Shown: positions 21,139-30,784 of the stretch, piece by piece | How the letters are laid out: every line of letters begins with the position of its first letter | How positions within the stretch are numbered: position 1 is the first letter of the stretch | From: Candidatus Cloacimonadota bacterium | GTDB lineage: Bacteria > Cloacimonadota > Cloacimonadia > Cloacimonadales > TCS61 | DNA length: 33,888 nt | NCBI GenBank assembly: GCA_029932755.1 | Contig: JAOZPK010000004.1 | Location: 1 to 33,888, forward strand | Direction of reading: 5' to 3' | Position numbers and translations under genes: made by a program | The notes under the pieces: model-generated | Told to the model about the DNA's origin: nothing | The model's database searches: none | Seen by the model: the letters and a program-made list of their open reading frames with translations, nothing else

Positions 21139-22404
21139 TTACTCAAAATAATAAATAGCTTTGATCGGATCTATTTTTGAAGCTTTGTAAGCAGGATATA
21201 TTCCAGAGGCAAATCCAATAAATAACGAAAAAGCGATTCCAAGTAGGATACCCTCCATTGGCACAGGAAAACTAAATTTTAGGGCTACAGTAATTACTTT
21301 AACCAGCAATGTTGATAGTAGAATTCCAACCAGCGCACCCATAAGAGAAAGCGTGATCGCTTCCAGAATAAAAAGAAGAAAGATATCACGATCTGTTGCA
21401 CCAATACTCTTTCTAATACCGATCTCTTTCATCCTCTCGTTTATCGAAATAAGCAGTGTACTAAATAATCCAATCCCGCCAACGATTAGAGAAATTGATG
21501 CTATAGCTGATAGAGTGATATTCCACTTTTTCATCATCTCATTTATCTCTTTTGTAATATTTAGCATTAATGCACCAATGTCATTAAAAGAAAAATCGTG
21601 TCCCATATTATGATTTGCCAATAGATTCTGACGAACAGAATTTTTCATATCAGAAAATTCACTCTCAGAATTTGCCTGAAGATAAATGTAATCTATTGCG
21701 TTATTGGTTTTTAGGTATTTTGCCCCAGTTGAAAGCGGGATATAAACAGCTTCAAGTTCACGCTTTCTTTGCCAGGTATTAAAATTCATTCCACTGCTAT
21801 TAAGTTTGTCGTTATCAAGAATACCAATGATCTTATAGCGATGATTCCCCACATTAATTTTTTTACCTAATGGATTTTTATTTTTAAAATATTCTTCTGC
21901 AAAATGATAACCAATAATACAAACCTTCAATGAGTTAAGGCTCTCAAATGAATTGAAGTATCTTCCGGTTTTTATCACATATGTTTTACTTAAAAAAAAT
22001 TCATTATTGGTAGCTTTAAGGTTTAAGTTTTCTTCTTTTTCATTATAAAGATACTTCTGCCAGCTTTCGATCTGACCATAAATATATTTTGAATTCACAT
22101 TTTTTTTGATGAGGAGATAATCTTCAAAGGTTAATGGCTTCGCTTCACGTTGAATACTTCTGAACCGATGCCTCATACTACTGGAAATGTTTTCCTCACC
22201 AGATGAGGGATAGATGATCAAAGAATTATTCCAACCCATTTCCTTCATACGTTCATTTATCAGTATCTTCATACCATATACTGTGGAAAACATGGTCACA
22301 ACGGCAAACACACCAATGATAATTCCAAGCAAAGTAAGGAGTGATCTCAATTTATGTGTAAATATGTTCTGGACACTACTACCTAAACTTTCAGAAAAAT
22401 GCAT
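21139..22404 (-). CDS. ABC transporter permease, MacB/FtsX type
   Basis: N-terminal NIFTHKLRSLLTLLGIIIGVFAVVTM, periplasmic core, C-terminal FtsX region ERMKEIGIRKSIGATDRDIFLLFILEAI...IYPAYKASKIDPIKAIYYE-like end. Confidence 0.9.
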   Translation of the reverse strand: MHFSESLGSSVQNIFTHKLRSLLTLLGIIIGVFAVVTMFSTVYGMKILINERMKEMGWNNSLIIYPSSGEENISSSMRHRFRSIQREAKPLTFEDYLLIKKNVNSKYIYGQIESWQKYLYNEKEENLNLKATNNEFFLSKTYVIKTGRYFNSFESLNSLKVCIIGYHFAEEYFKNKNPLGKKINVGNHRYKIIGILDNDKLNSSGMNFNTWQRKRELEAVYIPLSTGAKYLKTNNAIDYIYLQANSESEFSDMKNSVRQNLLANHNMGHDFSFNDIGALMLNITKEINEMMKKWNITLSAIASISLIVGGIGLFSTLLISINERMKEIGIRKSIGATDRDIFLLFILEAITLSLMGALVGILLSTLLVKVITVALKFSFPVPMEGILLGIAFSLFIGFASGIYPAYKASKIDPIKAIYYFE

Positions 22405-22415
22405 TTTATCTCGCC

Positions 22416-24632
22416 TTAATAAACTATATTCTTACATTTGGGACATTCTTTGAATTCACCTTTGTCTTTACTCTTTTTCTCTTCTAAGTAGTAATTCCCA
22501 CATTTAGGACAGGAAATTGCAACCGGTTTATTATTAGTTATAAATTTACACTCCGGGTAATTTGAGCAAGAATAGAAGAATTTACCTTTTTTATTCTTTT
22601 TCTCGGTGATCTGTCCATCTTTACATTCCGGGCATTTAATGCCAATAGTGTAAGGTTCTGTATATTTACATTTGGGAAAATTGGAACATGCTATAAATTT
22701 ACCGAATCTCCCCTCTTTCAAAAGAAGATCAGAACCACATTTGGGGCACTTTTTATCAAGAGTTTTTGGCTTTAAAATTTCAATCTTGCCATCTTCGCTT
22801 CTTGTGAAATTCTTGATATTTTTACATTCAGGAAAATTTGAACAAGCCAAGAACTGACCATTTCTTCCCCATTTTAAAACCATTGGATTTCCACATTTAT
22901 CACACTTAAGATCTGTTTCTTCCACCGCACTCTTTTTTGCTTCTTTATAATCCACTTCAGAAATTAAAACATTGAGCGATTCGTAGTATTGTTTAAGAAG
23001 ATTATGCCATTCAACTTCCCCATACATAACTCTATCGAGGCTGTCTTCCATTGCAGCAGTAAATTCCACATTAAAGAACTCATTGAAATTAGATACTAAA
23101 AGTTTATTAACAGTTAATCCCAATTCTGTAGGATGAAATCTTTTTGCTTGAAGGAATACGTATTTTCTCAATCTTATTGTATTGGTTATAGCTGCATAAG
23201 TAGATGGACGTCCGATTCCTTTTGACTCCAATTCTTTTATAAGAAGAGCTTCTGTATATCGTGCTGGTGGTTTTGTAAAACTTTGTTTTGAAGACGTTTC
23301 CTTCGATTTCAGAATATCATCTTTTGCATAACCGTTATCAATTTTCTCACCCAAAATAACTTTAGTATGTGGAAATACAACCAAGAATCCTTTATTCTCA
23401 ATGGAACTTCCATTTGCACTGAAGATCGCATTACCAATCTTGATTACAAGTTCTTTATTATTCATTTTAACCGGAACCATTTGCGTCGCAATAAATTTTT
23501 GCCAGATCATCGTGTATAAATTAATTTGATCTTTTGTAAGATATTGGCTTATACTTTCCGGCGTATTGAAACAATTAGTTGTCCTAATTGCCTCGTGAGC
23601 ATCTTGAGCAGAATTTTTGTTTTTAAAATATCGCTGTTTTGGATTTAAACTTTTCTCGCCAAATCGTTCTGAAATTAATTTTCGTGAATTATTCACAGCT
23701 TCCTTAGAAACTCTGAGTGAATCTGTACGCATGTATGTGATCAGACCAACAGAACCTTTGCCAAGTTCTATGCCTTCATAAAGCTGTTGTGCCACCATCA
23801 TTGTTTTCTTCGCAGAAAAATTTAATATTCTTGCTGCATCCTGTTGCAATGTGCTTGTGATGTACGGAGGCCCAGGGTTGATCGATCGTACAGATTCCTT
23901 AATAGATTCTATATGATACTCATTTTGCTTTATTGCATCCAGAAGAACTTTTGCTTCTGCTTCAGTTTTGAAATCTGGTTTCTTCCCCATCCATTTTTTC
24001 AAAGTTGTTTTGAATTCCGGCAAGCCACCTTTATATAATATTGCATACACGTTCCAAGATTCTATAGGCTCGAATTTATTAATAGCGTCTTCACGTTCAC
24101 ATATTATTCTAAGTGCAACTGATTGTACTCTTCCTGCACTGAGGTTTTTAGTAACTATTTTCCATAAAACAGGACTGACATTATATCCAACAATTCTATC
24201 AAGGATCCTTCTTGCCTGTTGTGAATTCACCTTCTCCTGATCGAGCTCGCCGGGATTATCCATAGCTTTTCTTATGGCATCTTTGGTAATTTCATTAAAG
24301 ATAATCCTGTGAACCTTTTTACCTTTGATCTCTTTCTTTAGAACCTGGGTTAGATGCCAGGCAATTGCTTCTCCTTCGCGGTCATGATCTGAAGCTAGAT
24401 AGATACTATCTGCATCTTGTGCAGCTATCTTTAGTTCTTTAATTAATTTCTTTTTAGAAGGATCAACAACATATTTGGCTTTAAAATTATCATTTGGGTC
24501 TACGCCGAAACTTCTTTTAGGAAGATCTCGAATATGACCATTTGATGCTTTAATTATGAATTTATTCTGCAAAAATTTACCAATTGTTTTTGCTTTAGCG
24601 GGTGACTCGACAATTATTAGATTTTTTCCCAT
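22416..24632 (-). CDS. topA: DNA topoisomerase I with C-terminal zinc ribbons
   Basis: Toprim start LIIVESPAKAKTIGKFL; ASDHDREGEAIAWHL; SVGLITYMRTDS; four CxxC zinc-ribbon modules. Confidence 0.98.
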   Translation of the reverse strand: MGKNLIIVESPAKAKTIGKFLQNKFIIKASNGHIRDLPKRSFGVDPNDNFKAKYVVDPSKKKLIKELKIAAQDADSIYLASDHDREGEAIAWHLTQVLKKEIKGKKVHRIIFNEITKDAIRKAMDNPGELDQEKVNSQQARRILDRIVGYNVSPVLWKIVTKNLSAGRVQSVALRIICEREDAINKFEPIESWNVYAILYKGGLPEFKTTLKKWMGKKPDFKTEAEAKVLLDAIKQNEYHIESIKESVRSINPGPPYITSTLQQDAARILNFSAKKTMMVAQQLYEGIELGKGSVGLITYMRTDSLRVSKEAVNNSRKLISERFGEKSLNPKQRYFKNKNSAQDAHEAIRTTNCFNTPESISQYLTKDQINLYTMIWQKFIATQMVPVKMNNKELVIKIGNAIFSANGSSIENKGFLVVFPHTKVILGEKIDNGYAKDDILKSKETSSKQSFTKPPARYTEALLIKELESKGIGRPSTYAAITNTIRLRKYVFLQAKRFHPTELGLTVNKLLVSNFNEFFNVEFTAAMEDSLDRVMYGEVEWHNLLKQYYESLNVLISEVDYKEAKKSAVEETDLKCDKCGNPMVLKWGRNGQFLACSNFPECKNIKNFTRSEDGKIEILKPKTLDKKCPKCGSDLLLKEGRFGKFIACSNFPKCKYTEPYTIGIKCPECKDGQITEKKNKKGKFFYSCSNYPECKFITNNKPVAISCPKCGNYYLEEKKSKDKGEFKECPKCKNIVY

Positions 24633-24633
24633 A

Positions 24634-25068
24634 TCAATTTATCTCTTCATCAAAATTTATTTCATTTTCCTGGATGAAGAATAAATCTAATAAATCTCTA
24701 ACGGAGACATCTTCAATCCCAGAAAAAATGATGTAGTTAACAATATTATCAATCATATCTCTAGTAATTTTCTTTTTTAGAAATCCATTCAATTGGATAG
24801 AGAGTACAATTACTTTTTCGAATATTTCTTTGTTTACAGATCCTAATTTAAGGAGATGGATCAGATATCCAAAAGCATCAGTTGTTATAACTCTACGTTC
24901 TTCTTCACCTAAGATTCTATTATAATTCTTAGGTTTCTGGCGTGTTATTACAGATTCCATCAGTTCATCCAATTCTTTTTCAGTTAGCCCAAGCTTTTTG
25001 AGTTTTTTACGAGCTGGTTTATCTGCCATTATCGTTTTTACAAACTCTTTAGTTCCTATTCTCGACAT
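24634..25068 (-). CDS. DUF494/Smg-like protein
   Basis: Helical protein whose pattern (RILGEEERRVITTDAFGYLIHLLKLGSVNKEIFEKVIVLSIQL) resembles Smg; adjacent to topA as smg is in many genomes. Confidence 0.55.
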   Translation of the reverse strand: MSRIGTKEFVKTIMADKPARKKLKKLGLTEKELDELMESVITRQKPKNYNRILGEEERRVITTDAFGYLIHLLKLGSVNKEIFEKVIVLSIQLNGFLKKKITRDMIDNIVNYIIFSGIEDVSVRDLLDLFFIQENEINFDEEIN

Positions 25069-25099
25069 TTTCCTTCCCTATTTATCTAATATTGTGCTA

Positions 25100-28000
25100 T
25101 TAAGTTATTTTACCACAACATTTTTTATATTTTTTTCCACTACCGCAAGGGCATGGATCATTTCTTCCTATTTTTTCTCCAACAGAACGAGGTTGAAGCT
25201 TTTGTTTTTTAGGTGCATTTGTAGTCACATTTGGTTTCGTTGACTGCGGAACATCAAATGCAGAGCTTGATTCATGACGCTGTTTTGCCATTTCCAAGAA
25301 ATCTTGTATCTTTTCTGGAGCAATAATATAAGTTGTAAAGACTTTTTTTGTAACACTCATATTTATATTTGAAACTAATGTCTGGAATAAATTGAATGAT
25401 TCCTTCTTATATTCAATTAATGGATCCTTCTGACCGTAAGCCCTCAGACCTATACCTTCTTTTAAAAGATCCATTTCATGCAGATGGTCACGCCAAAGTT
25501 CATCTACCACGCTTAACATAACACGTCTCTCTATCTCACGTAACTGCTCAGAACTAAGATCATTTTCTCTTTTCTGATATGCTTTGAGAACACTTTCGTA
25601 CAAATTATCTAGAAGAGTTTCATATCTCATCCCTTCTGAGACTATATTCTGCTCATATAAAACGACATTCAAGTTTGCTCTAATCCAATTTAATATCTCA
25701 GTTATGTTCCAATTCTCTGCATAATTCTCATCAGCAATAATACTATCAACCATATCAGCGATCGTATCTTTTATCATTTCAATGACTTCAAATTTAAGAT
25801 CATATCCTTTGAGCACATTACGTCGATAATTATAGATCACATTACGCTGTTGATTCATAACTTCATCATACTTTATTAACTGCTTTCTACTCTCGAAATT
25901 ATAAGATTCTACTCTCTTTTGAGCTTTACCAACTGCTTTTGTCATCCAAGGATGAACAATAGCTTCACCCTTTTGTAGTCCCATTCTAACCATCATTGGA
26001 CCAATTTTTTCTGAACCGAAAAGACGCATTAGATCATCTTCTAAAGAGAGATAGAAACGGGATGTCCCTGGATCACCCTGTCTTCCGCTACGACCACGAA
26101 GCTGTCTGTCGATCCTTCTACTTTCATGGCGTTCTGTTCCGATAACATGCAGTCCGTCTAAAGGTAAACCATATGGATTTTCTTCAGATGTTTTATTTGA
26201 TAAGCCCAAGTAACTGCTTTTTTCTTCAGTTACTACTGATACTCCAAGTTTAATATCTGTTCCTCTACCTGCCATATTTGTGGCAATGGTCACTGCACCT
26301 GGCTCTCCTGCAGATTTGATTATATCGGCTTCCTGCTCATGATATTTTGCATTGAGTACATTATGCTTGATCCCGCGTCTTCTAAGAAGTCTGGCTAAAG
26401 TTTCCGAAACCTCAACTGAAACAGTTCCTACCAAAACCGGTTTTTTATTCTCGTGCCAGTATTCGATCTCATCGAGAATTGCCTGATATTTTTCATTTTT
26501 TGTAATATATATTACATCGTTATGATCAATTCTTGAGATTGGAAGATTTGTAGGTATAACGCTTACCGGAAGTTTATAAATTTCCATGAATTCAGCTTCT
26601 TCTGTAATCGCAGTTCCCGTCATTCCGGCAAGTTTATCATACATACGAAAATAATTCTGTAGAGTGATAGTTGCAAAGGTTTGAGTTGCTTCTTCTATTT
26701 TCACATTTTCCTTTGCTTCTAGTGCTTGATGAAGTCCATCGCTGAATCTTCTACCCTGCATCATTCTTCCTGTAAATTTATCAACGATCATAACTTTATT
26801 ATCAACAACTACATAATCAACTTCTTTTTCAAAAAGTACGTAAGCCTTGAGTAACTGTTTAATATTATGCAGTTTTTCACTTTTATCCATAAACTTAAAT
26901 GTCTCTTCTTCCTTCTTCTTAGTTTTCTTTTGGAAGGAAAGGCTTTCATCAGCATCGATCTCATCGATTATTTCATCTAAAGTACGCATTATGAAAAGAT
27001 CTGTTTCTTTTTGTGAAACCAAGACATTTCCCTTTTCACTCAGCTCAACACTATTTTGCTTCTCATCTACAACAAAGAAAAGCTCTTCATCTATTACATG
27101 CATTTTCTTATCACGAAGATAATAACCCTCGAAATCCGTAACTAATTTTTTGAGTTCACCTTCTTTCATCATTTTAATGAACGATTTATTTTTAGGAGCC
27201 GCTCTTTGTACAAGAAGCAGTAATTTGCCAACTATATCCGCATCATAATCTTCATGTTTCAATTCATTCTTTATCTCTGAAATATAACGATTTACCAACA
27301 CAGACTGAGCATTGAATAATTGCAGAATTACAGGTCTTAATTCCTTAAAGAAGTTCTTACTTTCCTGAACTGGGCCGCTAATAATAAGCGGAGTTCTTGC
27401 CTCATCTATAAGAACACTATCAACTTCATCGACAATGGAATACTGTAATTTCCTTTGAACAAGACGATTTTCGGAAACTGCCATATTATCACGCAGATAA
27501 TCGAAACCGAACTCGCTGTTCGTTCCATAAGTTATATCACAATTGTATGCTTCCCTTTTTTCCTCGCTGTTCATTCCACCTATGTTACATCCAACTACTA
27601 GCCCGTGAAATTCAAAAATTGGACTCATCCACTCAGCATCACGCTGAGCCAGGTAGTCATTAACTGTGATAAGATGGACACCTCTGCCAAGCAAGGCATT
27701 TAGAAACAGCGGCATTGTAGCAACAAGTGTTTTACCTTCTCCAGTTGCCATTTCAGTTATCTTACCTTCATGAAGAACGATGGCTCCGATAAGCTGTACA
27801 TCAAATGGAATCATGAACCAAGTTTCTTTATCTCCACGAACTTCATACTCATATCCTACCAAACGACGACATGTATCCTTAATAATTGCGAAAACTTCCG
27901 GCAAATAATCATCGAGGACAGATTGAGTTTCTTCTTTTAGATTTTTTGTAAGACGGTCTATATTATTTCCCAAACCAATTTTCTTATTTTCATCAGGCTC

Positions 28001-28222
28001 GATCTGATAATTTCCACTTAACTCTTCAAGTTCACTTTCAAGTGGATTTAGAAGATCCTGAATATCTTGCTTTATTACCTGAATCCGATCTTTGATCTCT
28101 TCATCAGATTTGCTTACCAAAGTATCATAGATGATGTTTATCTCTGAGATCCGGGGTTGCATTTTGTTAGCTTCACGCTTATTCCGATCTCCAAATATCA
28201 TCTGTGTTATTTTATTTAACAT
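25100..28222 (-). CDS. secA: Preprotein translocase ATPase SecA
   Basis: MATGEGKTLVATMPLFLNAL; GTNSEFGFDYLRDNM; TNMAGRGTDIKLG; C-terminal zinc motif GRNDPCPCGSGKKYKKCCG. Confidence 0.98.
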   Translation of the reverse strand: MLNKITQMIFGDRNKREANKMQPRISEINIIYDTLVSKSDEEIKDRIQVIKQDIQDLLNPLESELEELSGNYQIEPDENKKIGLGNNIDRLTKNLKEETQSVLDDYLPEVFAIIKDTCRRLVGYEYEVRGDKETWFMIPFDVQLIGAIVLHEGKITEMATGEGKTLVATMPLFLNALLGRGVHLITVNDYLAQRDAEWMSPIFEFHGLVVGCNIGGMNSEEKREAYNCDITYGTNSEFGFDYLRDNMAVSENRLVQRKLQYSIVDEVDSVLIDEARTPLIISGPVQESKNFFKELRPVILQLFNAQSVLVNRYISEIKNELKHEDYDADIVGKLLLLVQRAAPKNKSFIKMMKEGELKKLVTDFEGYYLRDKKMHVIDEELFFVVDEKQNSVELSEKGNVLVSQKETDLFIMRTLDEIIDEIDADESLSFQKKTKKKEEETFKFMDKSEKLHNIKQLLKAYVLFEKEVDYVVVDNKVMIVDKFTGRMMQGRRFSDGLHQALEAKENVKIEEATQTFATITLQNYFRMYDKLAGMTGTAITEEAEFMEIYKLPVSVIPTNLPISRIDHNDVIYITKNEKYQAILDEIEYWHENKKPVLVGTVSVEVSETLARLLRRRGIKHNVLNAKYHEQEADIIKSAGEPGAVTIATNMAGRGTDIKLGVSVVTEEKSSYLGLSNKTSEENPYGLPLDGLHVIGTERHESRRIDRQLRGRSGRQGDPGTSRFYLSLEDDLMRLFGSEKIGPMMVRMGLQKGEAIVHPWMTKAVGKAQKRVESYNFESRKQLIKYDEVMNQQRNVIYNYRRNVLKGYDLKFEVIEMIKDTIADMVDSIIADENYAENWNITEILNWIRANLNVVLYEQNIVSEGMRYETLLDNLYESVLKAYQKRENDLSSEQLREIERRVMLSVVDELWRDHLHEMDLLKEGIGLRAYGQKDPLIEYKKESFNLFQTLVSNINMSVTKKVFTTYIIAPEKIQDFLEMAKQRHESSSAFDVPQSTKPNVTTNAPKKQKLQPRSVGEKIGRNDPCPCGSGKKYKKCCGKIT

Positions 28223-28360
28223 TATTAATTTCCCTAATCTGAAATTTGAACAATCCTTTTTTTCAACGTTTGCTTGTCAAATTAATTAAGGTTTAAAACC
28301 TATTGGCATTAGTTTTTTTTCAATGTTTATAATATAAAGTTTTTACAAAAATTCAGATAT

Positions 28361-28381
28361 TATTTATTTATTTATTTATTT
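28361..28381. repeat. Tetranucleotide microsatellite (TATT/ATTT), 5 copies
   Basis: tatttatttatttatttattt in the secA/transketolase divergent intergenic region. Confidence 0.95.
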
Positions 28382-28436
28382 CTTTACGTTTATATAAAAT
28401 GAAAAAAAGTTACGACATATTTTAATTGGAGGAAGT

Positions 28437-30335
28437 ATGAATATAGAAAAAGCCCAACTCTCAATTAAACAATTGAAAGAGATCCAAAAGCAGGCAAATG
28501 AAGCACGAGGGTCTATTATTAAAATGACATCATTAGCAAAGTCGGGACATCCCGGTGGCTCAATGTCTACTATTGATTTTATGTTAACTTTGTACAACAT
28601 GATAAACATAGATCCGCAAAATCCTAATATGGAAACACGAGATCGAGTTGTAATAAGTCACGGTCATATTTCTCCAGCAGCATATTCTACTCTTGCCTCC
28701 TGCGGGTTCTTCAATATTGATGATGCAATTTCTCAATTCAGGTTAGCTGGAAGCATTTATGAAGGTCACGTGGAACCGGGCGTTTCTGGAATTGAATGGG
28801 CAAGCGGGAACCTGGGTCAAGGGCTTTCCGCAGGTTGTGGTTTTGCTTTGGCAAATAAGCTAAAAAATATTGATAGTCACACTTTTGTACTGATGGGTGA
28901 TGGTGAACAGCAAAAAGGACAATTAGGCGAGGCACGCAGATTTGCTGTAAAATATAATCTGAATATCACAGGATTTATTGATTATAACCAATTGCAGATC
29001 AGTGGAGATATCAGTAAGGTAATGCCTCAATATATATTGGAGAATTATCTTTCTGATGGCTGGGATATAATTGAAATTGATGGTCATAACCTGATAGAGA
29101 TTAGAGATGCAATTTTGGATGCTGTGCAAAATGAAAAACCAACTGTGATAATTGGTCACACCATAATGGGAAAAGGTGTTTCATTTATGGAAAATAAAGA
29201 AAAATACCACGGCTCTCCCCTCTCAGAAGAACAACTCAGCAAAGCGTTGAAAGAAATTGGATTGGAAAATGATATTGAAAAATACAAAAAACTCAGAAGC
29301 GAATTCAACACTTCCAATTCCAATCATGACAACAACACTTCCAATTTAGATTTTGATATTGATCTTAGAGAACCAATAATATACAAAGATAAAACCGATA
29401 ACCGCTCTGCCTGGGGAAATGCAATTGCCGATATCGCTTCCAAATATAAGAAGGCCCCAATTGTTGTTTTCGATTGCGATCTGCAGGGAAGTGTGAAAAC
29501 CAAAGAGTTTGAGGCTGCTTTACCGGAGAATTTCATTCAGAGTGGGATAATGGAGCATAACACGGCCGTTGTTGCCGCAGCTATGTCTAAAGAGAGATTA
29601 CAGGTTTTCTTCCCTGATTTCGGTGTTTTCGGCGTTGATGAGACTTATAATCAACATAGATTAAGCGATATCAATAAAACCAACTTGAAAATAATAACTA
29701 CACATGTTGGATTAGATGTTGGTGAAGATGGTAAAACACACCAATGCATCGATTACTATGGAGTAATAAAAAATCTCTATAATTTTAAAACAATTATTCC
29801 TGCTGATCCAAATCAAACAGACAGGATAATCCGCTACATTACAGGAAAATACGGGAACTTCCTCATTCCAATGGGACGTTCTAAACTGGAACTTGTAAAG
29901 AATGAAAATAATGAAATATTCTTTGGAAAAGATTACAAATTTGAATATGGAAAGGCTGATCTGCTAAGAGATGGAAATTCTGCTGCGCTTTTTGTGATGG
30001 GAACCCTCACGGGAAGAGCACTGATAGTTGCAGAGAAATTAAAAGAGCAAGGAATATCACTTCAGGTTTGGAATGTTTCCTGTCCGAATGATCTGGATGA
30101 AGACGCTTTGAAAAAAGCTGCAGAAACCGGAACAGTTTTTACTTATGAAGATCATAATGTGAATACCGGTATTGGGAACAGCATCGCAGACAAAATGATG
30201 CAGATGGGATTAAACTGCAAATTCATAAAATTCGGTGTAGAAGATTATGCACTTTCCGGTAATAGTGATGATGTATTTAAACATTGTAAATTAGATGTAG
30301 ATTCAATTGTAAGAAGAATACAAGAAGCACTTTAG
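28437..30335 (+). CDS. tkt: Transketolase, single-chain
   Basis: TPP-binding region FVLMGDGEQQKGQLGEARRFAVKYNLNITGFIDYNQLQI; SLAKSGHPGGSMS; C-terminal pyrimidine-binding and transketolase-C regions. Confidence 0.92.
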   Translation: MNIEKAQLSIKQLKEIQKQANEARGSIIKMTSLAKSGHPGGSMSTIDFMLTLYNMINIDPQNPNMETRDRVVISHGHISPAAYSTLASCGFFNIDDAISQFRLAGSIYEGHVEPGVSGIEWASGNLGQGLSAGCGFALANKLKNIDSHTFVLMGDGEQQKGQLGEARRFAVKYNLNITGFIDYNQLQISGDISKVMPQYILENYLSDGWDIIEIDGHNLIEIRDAILDAVQNEKPTVIIGHTIMGKGVSFMENKEKYHGSPLSEEQLSKALKEIGLENDIEKYKKLRSEFNTSNSNHDNNTSNLDFDIDLREPIIYKDKTDNRSAWGNAIADIASKYKKAPIVVFDCDLQGSVKTKEFEAALPENFIQSGIMEHNTAVVAAAMSKERLQVFFPDFGVFGVDETYNQHRLSDINKTNLKIITTHVGLDVGEDGKTHQCIDYYGVIKNLYNFKTIIPADPNQTDRIIRYITGKYGNFLIPMGRSKLELVKNENNEIFFGKDYKFEYGKADLLRDGNSAALFVMGTLTGRALIVAEKLKEQGISLQVWNVSCPNDLDEDALKKAAETGTVFTYEDHNVNTGIGNSIADKMMQMGLNCKFIKFGVEDYALSGNSDDVFKHCKLDVDSIVRRIQEAL

Positions 30336-30361
30336 GGATTAGGAATTAGGGATTAGGGATT
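30334..30361. repeat. Four tandem copies of a 7-mer (AGGGATT, AGGAATT, AGGGATT, AGGGATT)
   Basis: Direct read: agggattaggaattagggattagggatt; first copy overlaps the transketolase stop codon. Confidence 0.9.
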
Positions 30362-30577
30362 GGCTGTTAGCAAATAATTTAGAAATCAAGATATCGTCTC
30401 TCTTAGGAATCTTCTTGCTATTACTCTTAACGAAGAGTTAGGGAAAAAAGTAAATAAATATGTCTGTCTATCCTTCCTTAAAAGAACAACGTGAGAGACT
30501 CGTCAGGATGACGTTTTTAAATAAATGCTTGCCGCGACAAAGTTGTACAAACACTGAAATTTATTTCATCCGCTTAG

Positions 30578-30595
30578 CTCTCCTTAGAAGGGGAG
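30578..30595. repeat. Short palindromic hairpin CTCTCCTTAGAAGGGGAG
   Basis: Eight stacked pairs including one G-T; similar in composition to the 3113-3194 element. Confidence 0.65.
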
Positions 30596-30657
30596 AAAAA
30601 GAGGGGTTCATTTAAATTTAAAACAAAATTACGATTGTCAAGACTATCCTGAGCTGT

Positions 30658-30768
30658 TGTCATCCTGAGTGTCCGGCTAATGCCGGATGTATCGAAGGAG
30701 TATGAAGTATAACTAATTTGTTACACTTCGATACGTCCCGAAAGCTTTCGGAACTACTCAGTATGACA
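30658..30768. repeat. 111-nt compound inverted-repeat element
   Basis: TGTCATCCTGAGT pairs with ACTCAGTATGACA (12/13). Lateral hairpins TCCGGC-TAAT-GCCGGA and CCGAAAGCTTTCGG. Inner stem GTATCGAAG/CTTCGATAC. Confidence 0.88.
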
Positions 30769-30784
30769 TTTATTGTGACAGTTA

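Noticed and set aside
25100-28222. SecA extra segments as a novel fusion
   Set aside because: The length and insertions are consistent with known large SecA variants in Bacteroidota-like lineages; the standard motifs and C-terminal zinc motif are intact.
30334-30780. Possible CRISPR array from repeats in this intergenic region
   Set aside because: Repeats are heterogeneous palindromes and a 7-mer tandem with no regular spacers and no cas genes nearby.
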